From: Ficedula albicollis
Lineage: Eukaryota > Chordata > Aves > Passeriformes > Muscicapidae
Assembly (NCBI RefSeq): GCF_000247815.1
Contig: NC_021674.1
Location: 76,881,360 to 76,945,359 of the forward strand
Length of the DNA stretch: 64,000 nt
Reading direction: 5' to 3'
Shown: piece by piece, positions 25,501 to 43,800 of the stretch
Numbering within the stretch: position 1 is the stretch's first letter
Layout: each line of letters opens with the position of its first letter
Program-made: the position numbers and the translations under genes
The notes under the pieces: generated by a model
Seen by the model: the letters and a program-made list of their open reading frames with translations, nothing else
Databases searched by the model: none
What the model was told of the DNA's origin: nothing

Positions 25501-28500
25501 CTAGCAAAAATCAATCTCAATGCTCTGTCTTGCTAGATCTTCCAAATGAATACAATAAGACACAAATCTTATAGTTAATTAGTATTTTAATGCACTCGTT
25601 TATCTTCTGGACATAACTTCTGAAGAGCTTAGGGGTAGATTTATTCCTGGCTAGGTCTGAAATGCAGCCTGACATTTTCTAAGTAAAATTCCATTTACTT
25701 TATAGTCTTTTATTTCTGTCATGAAAGGAAAACATTATGTTTGGGATGACTCCGTAAGAGAATTCCACTAATGTTCTTGCTCTTATGCCCAGAAGAGGTA
25801 GTGCATGGTCTCCAAATGTTAAAAGTCATCCTAGAATGACTGTGTAGATTCTTCATGAATCTGCTGGGCGACACAACTGTCTCTCAATTTAGTGTACCCT
25901 TGGTAACACAGGAGACACAGAGATATTTACAGACTGTGAAACTTATTCCATTTCAAAATAGTTCCTCCACAGATTACAATAGTTCTGAAAGAGCTTTAGC
26001 TAGTTTGTCTTCTAGAAAAGAGATTTTTAGCACTCATCTAACTATTGGCTTGGTTTGGAGTATTTTTCATATAAGACAATGTCTTTAATTTACATTTAAT
26101 ACTGGCTAATGTTTAATACTCAATTTAAAAATATGCAAATTTTCCATTCCATGCCTTAAATACCTGTATCCTTAATAGAAAATAGGTCTTTGAGGTGGTT
26201 GTTCATTCTGCTCTCTTCACTCTCATGACATTTGGACTCAAAAAAGTAGATATGGGAGGTTTTCAACATGCAGATACTAAGAATGTAGTGAGTTCTTTTC
26301 CTATCTGTGTGATTTTTAGGTCTTCAACAAATGTTCAACCAAAAAACATAAGATTACCAACTCTGTGATAATTTTCCTTTCATGCACGAGCATTTGTACA
26401 AAGTATAAGAGGAGCTTTATGATGCTTTAACTAGTCTAGTAACTAATGGGCTTTGAAGGAAGCATTATGGCCTGAATACTGCTCTGCTGACCTGCTGCCT
26501 GTGCCCACTGCCCTTGTCAGCTCCAGGGATCTGCACAGCTGTTCTGGGACTGAGCAGTGCATTGCTGCTTTCCTTGCCCTCTGCCTGGCTCTTCGGCTCT
26601 CCTGTGTGGGATTTGCATATAGCCTTTTGTGAATTCTATTCAAACACATTTTAGGTACAGTAGAATTCTTTACAGCTTGTCAGGAATACACAACAAAGAT
26701 GCAGTAATACCCAAAAGCTTCAATAGAATACAAAGGACTTGCCTTTGGGATGCCTGATTTACTTTTCCTTTTAAGGAAAGTGCAACACTGTACATCATCC
26801 TGGCTGGCATCACACTGGATGTCTGTCAGAAGTTACCTTTTTCAACTGTCAACCCATCAAATTAATTGCTTTTCTCTAAACGTGGGCTGGGTGTTGACGG
26901 ATTTTTTTTAATTTTTTTTTTTTTTAACCTGCTGATATAGGATCTAGAGGTTTGGAAGACAGAGTGTATAGACACTTTGGAGAAGGACAAGATGGGCATT
27001 ACAATAACTGAAAGAGTAATTATGTTTATTTTCTTATGAGGTAAGTAAAACTATACTGAAATAGTAGAACGAGTGCAGGCTTCTTGCCAACATACCACTT
27101 AGACTACAGTATAGCTCTTTTAAAACTTTGCCAAGTATTTTGGCACTGAGAAACTGCTGACAAATTAATATGTTTATATGCTGCATACAGCATCTATTTT
27201 AGACTGTAGTGCTGCACTAAACATATTTTCCCAAATACACTCACTTTATCAGATTTTTTTTCCTCTGAGAGGTTTCCTTATCTACCTTAAACTATGCAAG
27301 AAGGTTTTTTCTTTCAACTGTTTTTTATAAATATTTCAAATTAACAACTCATTATTCAATCCTTAGGGGCTTTGGACACTGTAATAATTGCATGTAATTT
27401 TGTTATACAATATATAATTTTATAAACTCTTCAGGCAACTGGAAATTTTAGGACGGTGTTCATTATTGGATATACAGGAGTGGTGCTGTATAAGTGATAT
27501 TTTGCTTCCCTTGCTAGTTTAAAAATTTACCAGAACAAAGGAGCTGTGACCACTGTACCAAAAAAACTGTGTATGCACACTAATAAATCCAAACATTTAT
27601 TTGTGTCCATATGCATATGCCTACACATATTTGTGCACATGCTTTTTATTCAAAGTGAAAACACAACCCAAATGTCTTATTTTTGTTATGCTAAATGGTA
27701 TCTCTAAAAAGAGAAAGGGAGATGAAGGGCAAAACTTAGATACAACAAATACAGTGAGAACAATGCCCTTCTTTGATTGAATAACCTAGCAGTCACAGCC
27801 CCTACCCAGACTGCAGGAGGCTGAATTGAACTTCTCTCTGTTGAAATTTGAATCCAGCTCACCCAGGTCACAAGATAGTTCTAAATGACATGTTAAGGGG
27901 TACAGATATGGAAAGAGAAGCACCCATTTAGTCTGCTCTCTTCATACCAATTCATGCCAATTCTCTATCCTCTTCACAGTTTCAACGTTCCAAAGTGTAG
28001 GATGTGTATGTTGAGCAGATATCCTTCAGTGCTTTGGTCTGTTTGCCCAGTGCCTTGAAGAACTGCTAAAATGAAAATAAGGTTCTCTCATCATTGTCAC
28101 ACTGGACAGCCCTTAACATGTGACACTATGCATGAATCCAGACTGGGAAGACAGGAGACAGTTGAACTGTCTCCAAGGATAAATGATATAATGAGCTGAA
28201 GCCCCGTAAAAGATCTGTGAATTTCTAGTCCTCCCAAATTTAATATGAAATATGTTGATCTAACATAAGTATTTTTTATTTAATGAAAATTACATTTTTA
28301 GTGAATAAGTTATTTATCAAAACAATAAAATTTTCATCCAAGACTGAAATTAATGTTCTTCAAGAGGCGAAACTCTTTCTTATGCCCAAAGTGGGAAAGC
28401 ATTATTACTGTGCTAGAGATGAGGCTGATTTACATTATTTAACATTTTCAAATTGTAAAGTTCAGTGTCTGCTTTGGATGATGTGGACAGCAGCACATTT

Positions 28501-31060
28501 TTGGTGCTCTCATACCCAGTCCATGTAGACTTTGATTCAATACAGCAAGTGCCATGCTGTGCCACCACTTGTTGTAATATCAGTAATTTTTCCAGTGCTA
28601 ATCTTCTTTAAGACACTCACAAAACAGCACATAGGGGTGTCAGCAGAAAAAGGCAATGGACATTCTGTCCTCCAACAATACTATTTAGCAAAATACCTCA
28701 ATATTAAATGGTTGCACCAAGATTCTGACAGTTCCTTGGTAGGCCTACAACTATCTGAACGACTTTAGCAAGTTGGCATAGTAACAATGTTTGGAAAAGT
28801 TAAATGGGAAAAGATGATCAGTCTCTTTCCCCTGTTCCTCCCAGCCCTTAGAATTCTATGTCAGAAAGTTTCTAAATACATATTCCTGATTTGTCTTCCC
28901 ATATCTGTCAAATTCCACCTAACAAAAATTCATATCTGTGTCACGGTAATAATTGCAATGAAGTTTGGTAACATAAAGTTGTGCTTATAGAAGTGATAAT
29001 ATAATGTTACAGTAAATGGAGCATTGAGGAACACAACACTTTTTAAGTTCCTTTGTAAATGACTGTTTACTTAGAAGGACAACTTGTGTTAATATTGTAG
29101 CCTTAAAATGAAACATCATCCATTCACATTAAAAAAAAGTTTAAAACCAGTGAAAGAGAACAGCAATAAAAACTTGGAAACACTATGTTCTCTGATGAAT
29201 TGATAGGTAGAGAAGTCCAAATAAAGATATCAAAGATCTAAAGTGCATACTCAAATTCAGTCTTATATTAAACAGGAGGGAAAAAAAGTGTTGCTGGCAA
29301 ACCTTGTAGTAACTAATTATGCAAAAAAAAAACCAACCCAAAAGCTGAAAATTGATAAGAAAAATAAAACTGGTTTGATTAGATCAATTCTATTAAAGGC
29401 TCTGAAAGACAATAAATTATTCAGTAGAGATAATCTGCAGTTCAGGTTTACTCAGTAATCCACTGGAGGCCTTTGTCAAAATCTTTTGACAAGCTAATTA
29501 AAAAGAGGCAGTTATGCAGCACCGAGTATTTACCTCTGTGAAATGAATCAACCCATCTTCAGGTTTCCATATCCATCTTTCTTTCCTAGCTGTGCCACCC
29601 TGACCTTTCTGGATGCCATAGTAATGCCGTCCTCTTTCACCATCGTAGCATCAGAGTTACATGTCATTTGAATGAACTTGAGGGGGGTTTTTTTAATGTA
29701 AAAATAGGGAGAAAATATTATGTAGCCAGTACTGTAAACCTCAATAAATTATATAATCTGCATATAACTTTTTATCTTTCAAATATTGAAAATAATCTAA
29801 AAAATTATAAAATCTTATATAAAACTCAGAATATATAATTAGAATATTTAATAATCTTAAAACACTATGACAGCCATATATTTATTTTAATATTAATTTA
29901 CTTTACATCTTAAATGATTCCTGATTTGATTGAGATAACATTATTTCTTAATGTACTTTTTGAGACGTTGTTTAGAAACAAAACAAAAGAAATGTCCCAG
30001 ATCAAATCTTAGTCCAATGCTCCACATTTGTTTTCGATTATAAAGATCTTAGATATTTTCATTTCCTCCCCAAAACTTTATGATTTTTTATGGCATCCAT
30101 TTCAGAAATAATCTGTAAAATCCTTATCTGATATATTCTGCTGCTGCTGATACTGTGTGCATTTTTATCTGCATCACATAAAAGAATTGTTGATCTGCAT
30201 GATTTCCTTCACATTTCCAGATATTCTCTGGGTGAGTTGCATTCTCTACTTGATAATTGTAGGTTTGTTTCAATACCATCAATACCATTTCTACAATGGA
30301 GGTAAGTTGATAACAAAGGCTCTAGTTACTATTCTGTGATTGACTCACTATTAAACTGTCTCTTTCCTGCATTTCACTTTGTACATTAACAGAAAGAGAC
30401 TAATTATGTTTGCATTAGAAATGTTTTTTTTTTTTTTTTTAATATGTGAATGATAAGATACTTTGATGATTTAAGCTAAAGCTGCATTTCAAAGCTGGGA
30501 CAGATTAAAAAAACAAAAAACAACAAAAAGAAACTGTTCCAAGAGACACGTGCAGAATCCATAAAACCATGTCTGGGTGCTGCTGCTCTGGAGTTAGGGC
30601 CAATAAAATCCACAAAGAAAATTCTGTTCCTAAAAAGGAAGAAACAAAGGCAATAGCCTCCAGAGGGGACCACATGTGGCAAATGTTAGTTTTTCCAAAA
30701 GAGACCTAAGACCTTGGCACTCCTTCAATAAGAAAACTTTTATGTAGCATAGTTCACACCAGTATTTTGGGGGGAACAGATTAGGGTCAGTCTAGCTTCT
30801 TTCAGTTACCTGTTAGCTAGTGTTAAGTGACATGTAAATGGTGGTGTATTATGGAGTATTGGTTTATGCCACATGCCCCCTAAGGCACAAACATATCAGT
30901 CCCATAATTGAACTTTTGCAGGACTCTCAAAAGAATAAACGAATACAGCTGGTGCTTTTACTTTAACAGACCCTTCCATCGGGGTGTATGGATATTTCCA
31001 CACTAGCATATTATTTTGGACCAGGACTGAGCTTTTCAAGCTGATCTACCACTGTCAAAA
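19564..31060. other. Unique AT-rich non-coding DNA
   Basis: 11.5 kb with no convincing gene or named repeat. The longest frames are about 60-83 codons and unrelated to anything I know. A GC-richer patch at about 26450-26620 is open on the minus strand for 68 codons but resembles no family. T-runs occur near 26906-26926 and 30423-30440. One weak candidate exon (30221-30301) is listed separately. Confidence 0.6.
30221..30301 (+). other. Possible exon by splice-site pattern only
   Basis: The segment follows a pyrimidine-rich tract ending CACATTTCCAG and is followed by a strong donor, GAG|GTAAGT. It is 81 bp. Two of the three frames are open, one of them giving a hydrophobic stretch (ILWVSCILYLIIVGLF). 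No homology is recognised. Splice-like pairs of this quality are expected by chance in 64 kb, so this is a weak candidate only. Confidence 0.12.
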
Positions 31061-31650
31061 TGTAACCACAGCTGACCACTCAGCCCCACACAACCACTCA
31101 CTCACTTTCTCTTCATTAGAATGGGGGAGAGAATGTGGAGAGTAAAAATGAGAAAAAACTTATGGATTGAGAAAGAGACAGTTTATTATCCAAAGAAAAG
31201 CTGCACACTGGGGCAAAACAAACAATTAATTCATTCGTAACTTCCCCTTGTCAGGCTGGCATTCAGCTATCCCAGGAAAGCAGGGTCCCAGGAAAGCTGT
31301 GTCTCATCACACTTAACACTGATTTAAGAAAGCAAAATCAATCTCTCCAAATGTCCCCCATCTTCCTCCTACTTTATATACTAGCATGAGGTCATATGAT
31401 AGAGAATATTCCTTTGTTCAGCTGGCATCAGCTGTGCAGGCTGCATCACTCCCAGCTCCCTGTGTAGCCCTGACTCTTTGCTGGCATGGTAGGTGAGAAG
31501 CAGAAAATGCTTTGGCTCTGTGCAAGAGCTGCCCAGCAATAATGAAAACATCTCTGTGTTATCAGCACTGTTTCCAGCACAAATCCAAAACACAGCTCCA
31601 TATTAGTTACTGTGAGGACTATTAACTCTGCCCAGGCCAAACCTCCACAG
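31061..31650 (-). mobile_element. LTR, avian ERVL type, decayed
   Basis: On the minus strand this reads as a degenerate version of the solo LTR at 18978-19558. The 5' part near 31560-31650 shares the stretch containing CAAAACACAG. A TATA box occupies 31373-31380 (TATATAAA on the minus strand), and a polyadenylation signal AATAAA is at 31182-31187. The 3' end near 31061 is decayed and no clear target-site duplication is seen. No retroviral coding sequence adjoins it. It is well diverged from the other two LTRs, so it is an independent insertion. Confidence 0.8.
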
Positions 31651-31772
31651 CCACAATTTGTCCATTCTTCCAGCACTAGATTAAAGCACACAAGCTGGAT
31701 TTCTTCTGGATAACACCTAAACAGTTTGTGTGTGCTCAGAGCATACCTCAGATGCTTTTAGACCTAGGAGGC
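31651..31772. other. 122-bp spacer between two LTRs
   Basis: Unique sequence with no retroviral primer-binding site or polypurine tract that I can recognise. It is far too short to be an internal region, so the two LTRs do not bracket a provirus. Confidence 0.6.
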
Positions 31773-32278
31773 TGTTGTGGTTTAACTCCAGTCAGAAACT
31801 AAGCCCCACACAGCTGCTCAGTCACTCCTCCACCAGCAGGATCAAGGAGTGAATCAGAATGGTAAAAGGTAGTGAACTCGGTTGAGATATACACAGTTTA
31901 ATAGGAAAAACAAAAGGTGCAGACAAAAGCAAAGCAAATCAAGGAACGAATTCACTGCTTCCCATGAGCAGGCAGCTCTTTAGCCATCTGTGAGAGCAGG
32001 AGTTATATCATGTGTAACAGTGACTTGGGAAGACAAATGACAACACTCTAAATGCCCTCCCCTTCCTCCTCCTTCCCCCCACTTTATGTACTTGGCGTGA
32101 TGTTCTGTGACCTGGAATGTGCCTTTGGTCAGTTTGGGTCACCTGTTCCAGATGTGACTCGTCCCGACTTCCCAAGCACCCCCAGCCCCCTCCCCCGCCT
32201 GGCAATACAAAAAGGAGGAAAGGCCCTGGCTCTGTGCTTAGCAATAGCAAAAACATCTCTTTATTTTCATCACTGTGC
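31773..32278 (-). mobile_element. LTR, avian ERVL type, 5'-truncated
   Basis: The 3' end is well preserved: the plus strand starts TGTTGTGGTTTAACTCCAG at 31773, which is the complement of the usual CA terminus. A polyadenylation signal ATTAAA lies at 31897-31902 and a CATAAA TATA-like box at 32093-32098, both on the minus strand. Similarity fades near 32278, before the expected TG terminus, so the first part of U3 is missing or scrambled. It lies 122 bp from another LTR in the same orientation but is clearly diverged from it. Confidence 0.82.
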
Positions 32279-37539
<5,261 letters not shown>

Positions 37540-37621
37540 TTTTTTTTTTTTCTTTTTTTTTTTTTTTCCCCCCCCCCCCCCCCCCCCCTTTTTTTTTTTT
37601 TTTTTCTTTTTTTTTTTTTTT
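37540..37621. repeat. T/C mirror-like homopolymer tract
   Basis: The plus strand reads T12-C-T15-C21-T17-C-T15, which is close to mirror-symmetric around the C21 core. On the minus strand it is polypurine with a G21 core. Such tracts can form triplex or G-quadruplex structures in vitro, but homopolymer lengths of this kind are poorly resolved by sequencing, and the other C runs in this window are clearly wrong. Confidence 0.85.
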
Positions 37622-40490
37622 GATAAAGAGCACCATTAGACCAGCAGAGATCTCTCTCTACTTTTCTCTAACACTGGATGCTCTGTAAAAATGTTGCTCC
37701 TTTGCTTAGCTACTTCCAAATGCAAGATCAAAGGAGTATATTTTTAACTGAATCTTTGCAATGAAGACCTTAGGCTTGATTCAGTTGCTCATCTTTGGGA
37801 AAATTAGGTAGCATTTTACTAGCTCTTAAAAAATTTTTTTACTATATTCATGTTTTATGTCATCTGGATCAATCTTACTGGAACAATTTTTACCCACATA
37901 TATTCCTTTCTGGGAAGATTAGATAGCTACATTTATGTGTGGGATTTCTGTGTGGTCTCTGAATTCAGTGATGTGTCTGATTCTGCAGAGTAGAAGCAGA
38001 TTTGCAGACAACCACATTATCCACCGTAGAAACACTATTGAAATAGAATTAAGGTAATGCTCATCTTAGAAATAGCCAGTAAATCAACACTTCTTTGGTT
38101 TATGAATGAAAATACCTTACTCTCTAGGGCCAAAGAAGAATTTTTGAGCCTTACTCAAAAACTTGCTCATCTGAATTATGCCAATGAAGTAGCGACAAAG
38201 TAGTAAAAGATACAGCCTCCTCAGATTTCTCTGTGTGAGGGCAGTCTGTCAGGCTACCCTGCTATCTTAGACCAATGGAAGTTCTTTTCCTAATAATAAA
38301 TCCTTTGGGATTTCACAGTAAAATACCAGCCACTCCTGTAAATTCAACTGTTCAATATATAGGCTAAAATAAGAGCGCACTTAGTAAATATATCATTTTA
38401 AGCCACTCAAAATGCCATATGATATGAAAAGATGTTCTTCAGAAGCACACAGAAAGAATAACATCCATGGAAGTACTAGAGATGGTGATGATTAGAAGAT
38501 ATTTTAGTTCATGTCCCTGTGTAAACTGTCAATGGAAAACTATGGATTTTAGTCTGTACCTCTGCCAGGTATTTGTAAGACACATGAAATCCTGTTATGA
38601 GTTATCTACCTTAGATCTTTTCATGTGGTTGTAGACCCTATTGTCAAAATCTTGTAGACCTAAATAATGAGGCTTTTGGATTTCCTGCAACCAGATCAAA
38701 TTGTTTCACATCAGAAGGAAGAAGGCAATACAGAAACTTTTGGTTTTGGTCTTATTCTTGTTGAACATGCATTCATATATTTTTGAACTAAAAAATCATT
38801 ATCTATGCCACAATCTAAAACAGAACTACTTTGGTTTTTTTTCTTAGAATTTTTTACTCTTGTCTTGAAATCAGAGGAATTCTTGAAACCATATCGACTT
38901 CATCCATAGTCACTGGCTTGACCAATTATCTGTTAGTAATTCTGCAAACCAGACCAATACCTGCATGCTAAGAAAAAGAAAAAAAAAAAAGTAAGACCTT
39001 AAATTAAAAAATAAAAAAATAATAATAAAAAAGAGATTATAGTTATAGCTAGAAAAGTATTTTTTATGGACATTGGACATGCCTATATACATAAATTTAT
39101 TGTTTTACCTCTGGTTCTGATTCTTCAAGTTTTAGTCTTGGTGCAGCTTGGAGACTACTTTGGCTTGTACAAATGAAAAGTTTAAGCATGTAGGCTAATT
39201 TTTCATGGAGATTTTATATACCAGAGGATGCTGACAATGCATAAGAATCAATCCTTCAGCAAAATTTTAGAATGGAGACATTGTCCAGCCTATAACCATT
39301 GCTGCACATGCAGTTACTTTCCAGGAAAGTGATAGGAGAACTTTAAAATTTAAACTCAGAAAATAGTTAATAAATCATCGTATGAATAATTTTTTCAGAG
39401 AAAAGAGCCTGAAGCAAGCATTGGGTGGCCTGTGAAAGGATAATTAAACAGTCTTACTTGTCTGCTATCCTAATCTAATCTCTTACCTGCTTCAAATACT
39501 TACCTCCTTCTGAGAGATTTGGGTTCTGATTAAGCAAAGCACTTAAGTACCTGCTTGATTTTAACTTGAATATGTGCTTTATGAGAGCATGTAATCTGGG
39601 TATTTCTTCCTCCATCTTTCTCCCTGATTATCCATCTATTTGAAAAACAGGGAGAAAAATTATAATATTGTTTTCATCTTTTTCATTTAATTTTCAACAA
39701 TAAGCACCTCAACTAGACGGCTTGTCTTCATCTCAGAGAGATAAATACATAAAAAGGGATGAACAGCTGGGAAATTTAAGCTATTGAGATTTGTTTGTAC
39801 AAATTTAAATACTCTTTCTTTTAAAACAAGAAAGAGGAATTACAATACTTTATATATTAATCTAGTAGCAGACAAATTTGCCTTTGAAATGAGAAATGTG
39901 GTTTAATTGTCAGACTAGGGATTTTCATATTTAGGTCCTCCATCTCAAAAGATAAAGCTTCACCAAAGTTGTCCTGTAAATTATTATTTTCACACCTGTT
40001 GGTATGGGAATATCTGTGTTTCAGTTAAATGGCAGTTACTCTACCATATAACAATTACAGTTAGAGCATTGCTGCATGTTAAATGAGATTATCATCTGCA
40101 CAAAGATGGTCAGCTCAACAGAGAAGAGAAAGGACAGAAACTTAAGAGCCACTCCTGCCAAAGTTGTCCTTGAAGTGAGGAATTTATTTTCTTGTGTTGC
40201 CAGGATGAGCAAAGAAAAAGGTGAAGTGAGAAACTGAAGACCAACAAATAGAATGGTGGGCAAATTAACTAACTGGGAAGAGGATATTTGGAAGGAAATA
40301 TGAATTTTGAGGTTTTCGGTATAGTTTTTTGGTCTCTGAGCAATGAGTTCTGGACTGTCTGCTCTGCCTACTGTCCCTTTCCCTAAAGGTGTGATGCTGA
40401 AAGAAGGGAAAGGTGTCCTCGATGTAGAGACTAGGTTGAAAAAACACGTTTCTGACCTTGGACAAAATAAAAGCAAATTGTGTTGGATCC
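37622..40490. other. Unique AT-rich non-coding DNA
   Basis: No named repeat. The longest frame, 146 codons on the minus strand ending at 40036, has no resemblance to a known family and overlaps the edge of unique DNA only. A-rich runs occur near 38971-39030. Confidence 0.6.
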
Positions 40491-40860
40491 TGTCACAAGG
40501 GAAAGCCGGTCAGTTTGCATGGTTACAACCACATTAGGATTGAAGCAGTTTATTGATTTACGAACAACACGTTAACAAATATCAATACCAGCACAAGTGA
40601 TAAATCACAATACCAGACAGTTACAAAGTGCTCAGTAGCTACACATTTCCAGCCCTGTAGCTAACCCCCTGGAGGACGCCAGCACATCCCCAGCTCCCAG
40701 ACAGCCCACTCTGCTCCCAACCCCTGGGTCACAAACACTGCTGGAGCAGCACATGGCGCAGACTGGCAGAGTTGGGTGTGGCTGCTGTCCCTCTGCCTCC
40801 CAGGTCTGCTCTGCCTCACAACTGCTCCTGCTGGCTTCATGTATTTTTCAGGCTGCGTCC
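40491..40860 (-). mobile_element. Possible LTR fragment (GC-richer block)
   Basis: The block is distinctly richer in G and C than its flanks. On the minus strand an AATAAA (complement of 40549-40554) lies about 60 bp before a CA-type end at 40491 (TGTCACAAGG on the plus strand). This is the arrangement of an R-U5 end of an LTR. I cannot find the other terminus or a target-site duplication, and it is not the ERVL type seen elsewhere. It could instead be another kind of old repeat. Confidence 0.4.
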
Positions 40861-43800
40861 CTTGGTATTTCTGGAATTTTATGAGAGGAAATTGAACAAA
40901 CTACTTGATGCAACTAATTTACACTGGTTGTTTCTGAAAATGCGTGCACGGAAAATTAAAATTATGTGATGTCCATTAGGGAAAATATTCCTGAGTCCAC
41001 AGACTCTAAGCTATGAACATCCAGACATTTGATTCTATTAGAATTTGGCTCAGCATTTTATACAGTAGAGCTTAATGAACCTGAAGAGTGTGTGAAATTT
41101 TATTCTTTGTAGAATCATCTCCAAAACAATCCCATAGCACAGATATGTAATGTAACTAATACCACTGTCAACTGTTTGAAAAATATAGTAGTATTGTATG
41201 GGTTTCTTTAAAAGTATTGCTTTCTGGACTTTAACTTATTCAGGAATTTGGTCAATTTCAAGCATTTGTTACTCAAGTATTTAAAATGGCCAAATTAAAA
41301 GTAAAGGAAAGGAAGTGGTATTATTTTAGACATTATGACAGCTACAAATAATATTGATTTATATCAAAGTATAAATTCATCATTATCAGCTAAGGAATAT
41401 AGTTTTAAAGTTCAGTGCAAGTGCATTACTGACCCAACTTTTCAAACAAATCTTGCACAAATCTCCACCTCATTAACAGATTTATTAAGAGGGTAAGTCA
41501 ATTTAATTGAAGCTATCTAATTTAAACTATACTTGATTTTATTTTCTGTTGAGTGGATATTTTATTTTTAATATGCCCCTGAACTATTGAAATCAGAGCA
41601 GTCATTTGGACGATTGGCTTTACTGCATAAATGAGACTTTTACTCCTGTGAAGGCATTAATTACATGCATATGTATGTAAAAATTACAACATTGAGTCTA
41701 AGTTGATCAGCTTGCAGTCCCTCTATATTTTATGGGAAAATTAACGCACTCTGCTCTAAATGAGTGATTGAAATAAGAAGGATGAATTCCATCTTCCTCT
41801 CTATTGTCTGAAAAAGAGAGGGATGGTTGAATGGCTAATTTGGTCAGTCTTCTCATCTTTGGGCAGCTCAATTTAGGGTAATGCTTCTTGCAGGACATGA
41901 ATTTCCACTTTGAACTATTTGTACTTTTTATTTCTACTGTCGAAGGCCAGATGATCTGTCTTTTCTGTCTCAACAGCTGCTTTCTTCTGTGTTACTGACA
42001 TCCTAGCTGTGCCCGGAGTACCCATGAAAACTTTCAAAAAGTAAGCTATAAATATGTAAAGTTCTCTAACTTTAGGCTGAGTAACATTACACTATCCACT
42101 ACAGAACTTTATCTTTCTTCTGTTGAGTGCTAATTTTCTTCGTGAAAATGCTAAACTGACATCTGAGTCTACACATGGATTTTAGAGATCTTTATTGTCT
42201 CTTTGCTTTCTGACATCAGTCAGCCTAGCATAACCAGCCCCTATATGCTGAGTAAATGATGTGCAAAACAGGTGTCTTCCAAAGCTGCTACTAGTAGTAC
42301 TTAAAGTACATGGATAGTGTTTAGATTCAGTTTGTCACTCTGAGCCTAACAGCTTTCATGAGGACTTCATTTTGCTTTACACATGTATTGTCTCACTTTA
42401 TCCCAAATGTAGCTCCCAATTCTATCTTAAATAACTATCGTTTCCCCTGAAGTTATGTTCAAATCTTTTCCAAAATGCTAATGGGTGAATGATTACAGCC
42501 ACTGCACAGTCAAAATGAGTGCATCTTCTGGGCAATAAACAGCAACAAAACTCATATAAAAACACCCACAGATGAATCTGTGACTATCAGGCATCTTGTG
42601 TACTATAGTAGGCTCATTCTGAGAAATACATATTTTCCAAACTACATACCAATTTGCTTTATACCTTCCATTGCCTTTCACTGAATCTCCAAATAACACC
42701 ATTTTCATAAGAGTTAATTTATTGTAGGATGCTTTGTGTGTTTTAGAGTTAGGCTTGCCTGCCAAAATCCAAAAACAAGTCTGGGACCTCTGTGTAAGAT
42801 ATGTTGGATAGAGGGATAGAAGAAGAGGGATAAACATGAAAAATGCTCACTGCAGAGCCTGACTGCAGCCATGTTACTACAACTTGGAATTGAGCCCTTC
42901 CCCATTCATGGAAAATTACGTGAAATGGTACAGAATAACTTCTGGGTCCTATCCATCCCCCTCCTGGCTACTGCAAAAAATTATCCCTATCCTGGCCATA
43001 ACTAGGACACAAGGTTTAGGAAGAAAATATATGAACCACAGAAATATTTTTCCTTTAATTCAATCTTGGAACATAATTATCAGCTAAATTCACAGATTTT
43101 GTAAGGAGATCTAATCCTTTGCTTTCCATCACTTATAAAACATTTTTACTTTCTAATTGTTTTCTGTAAGTTAAAATGCAAGAAACTGGTATTCAAATAT
43201 CAGGAACATCAAACTGCCTTTTCACCATTACATTTTGAAATTTGATAAAATAATAAGAGATTAAGGAGATTTTAATGAACGGATTATCATCTTCTCTGAA
43301 TAGAACTGGCTTCAACTGTTGCAAACAACATATTCGATGAATCTTTCAATTTTATTTATTTTTGTTGTCCCAATTGCTTTTGAAGGGAGTTTGATTTTTA
43401 TAAATTTGTTAATTTTTCATTTTTGGACTAAATAGTTTATGAAAACAGTGAGTTACAGAACATTTTATTATAATAGTTTTACTCCATAGGAGAAACATTC
43501 AAATGTGTTGCATACTTAAATAATCAGTTAAGTTTGTAAAAATAATATTTTTTAAGTGTATGATAGATTGCATGTTTTAAAACGAGAAGTGTGCATGGCA
43601 GAGTAATTTTTTCCTCCCTGAGGTTCAGCCAAATGTCTTTCCTTTCTAAACTGATGAGTTTGATAAAATGCTAGGCAGAAGTGGATTGAACTAAGGCAGC
43701 AAGCAGGTCTCCATGGCACCCAGCTATTTACATACACATAAGTGTTTGCATAAATGGACAAGGTGGGAGAAAAAGGTGAAGTCCAAGGATGCTTATCATA

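Noticed and set aside
31061..32278. A provirus bracketed by two LTRs
   Set aside because: The spacer is 122 bp with no coding sequence, primer-binding site or polypurine tract, and the LTRs are too diverged to be a pair.
40036..40476. 146-codon minus-strand frame
   Set aside because: It is the longest frame outside artefacts, but has no recognisable domain, no splice context and no family resemblance. Frames of this size occur by chance in 64 kb.
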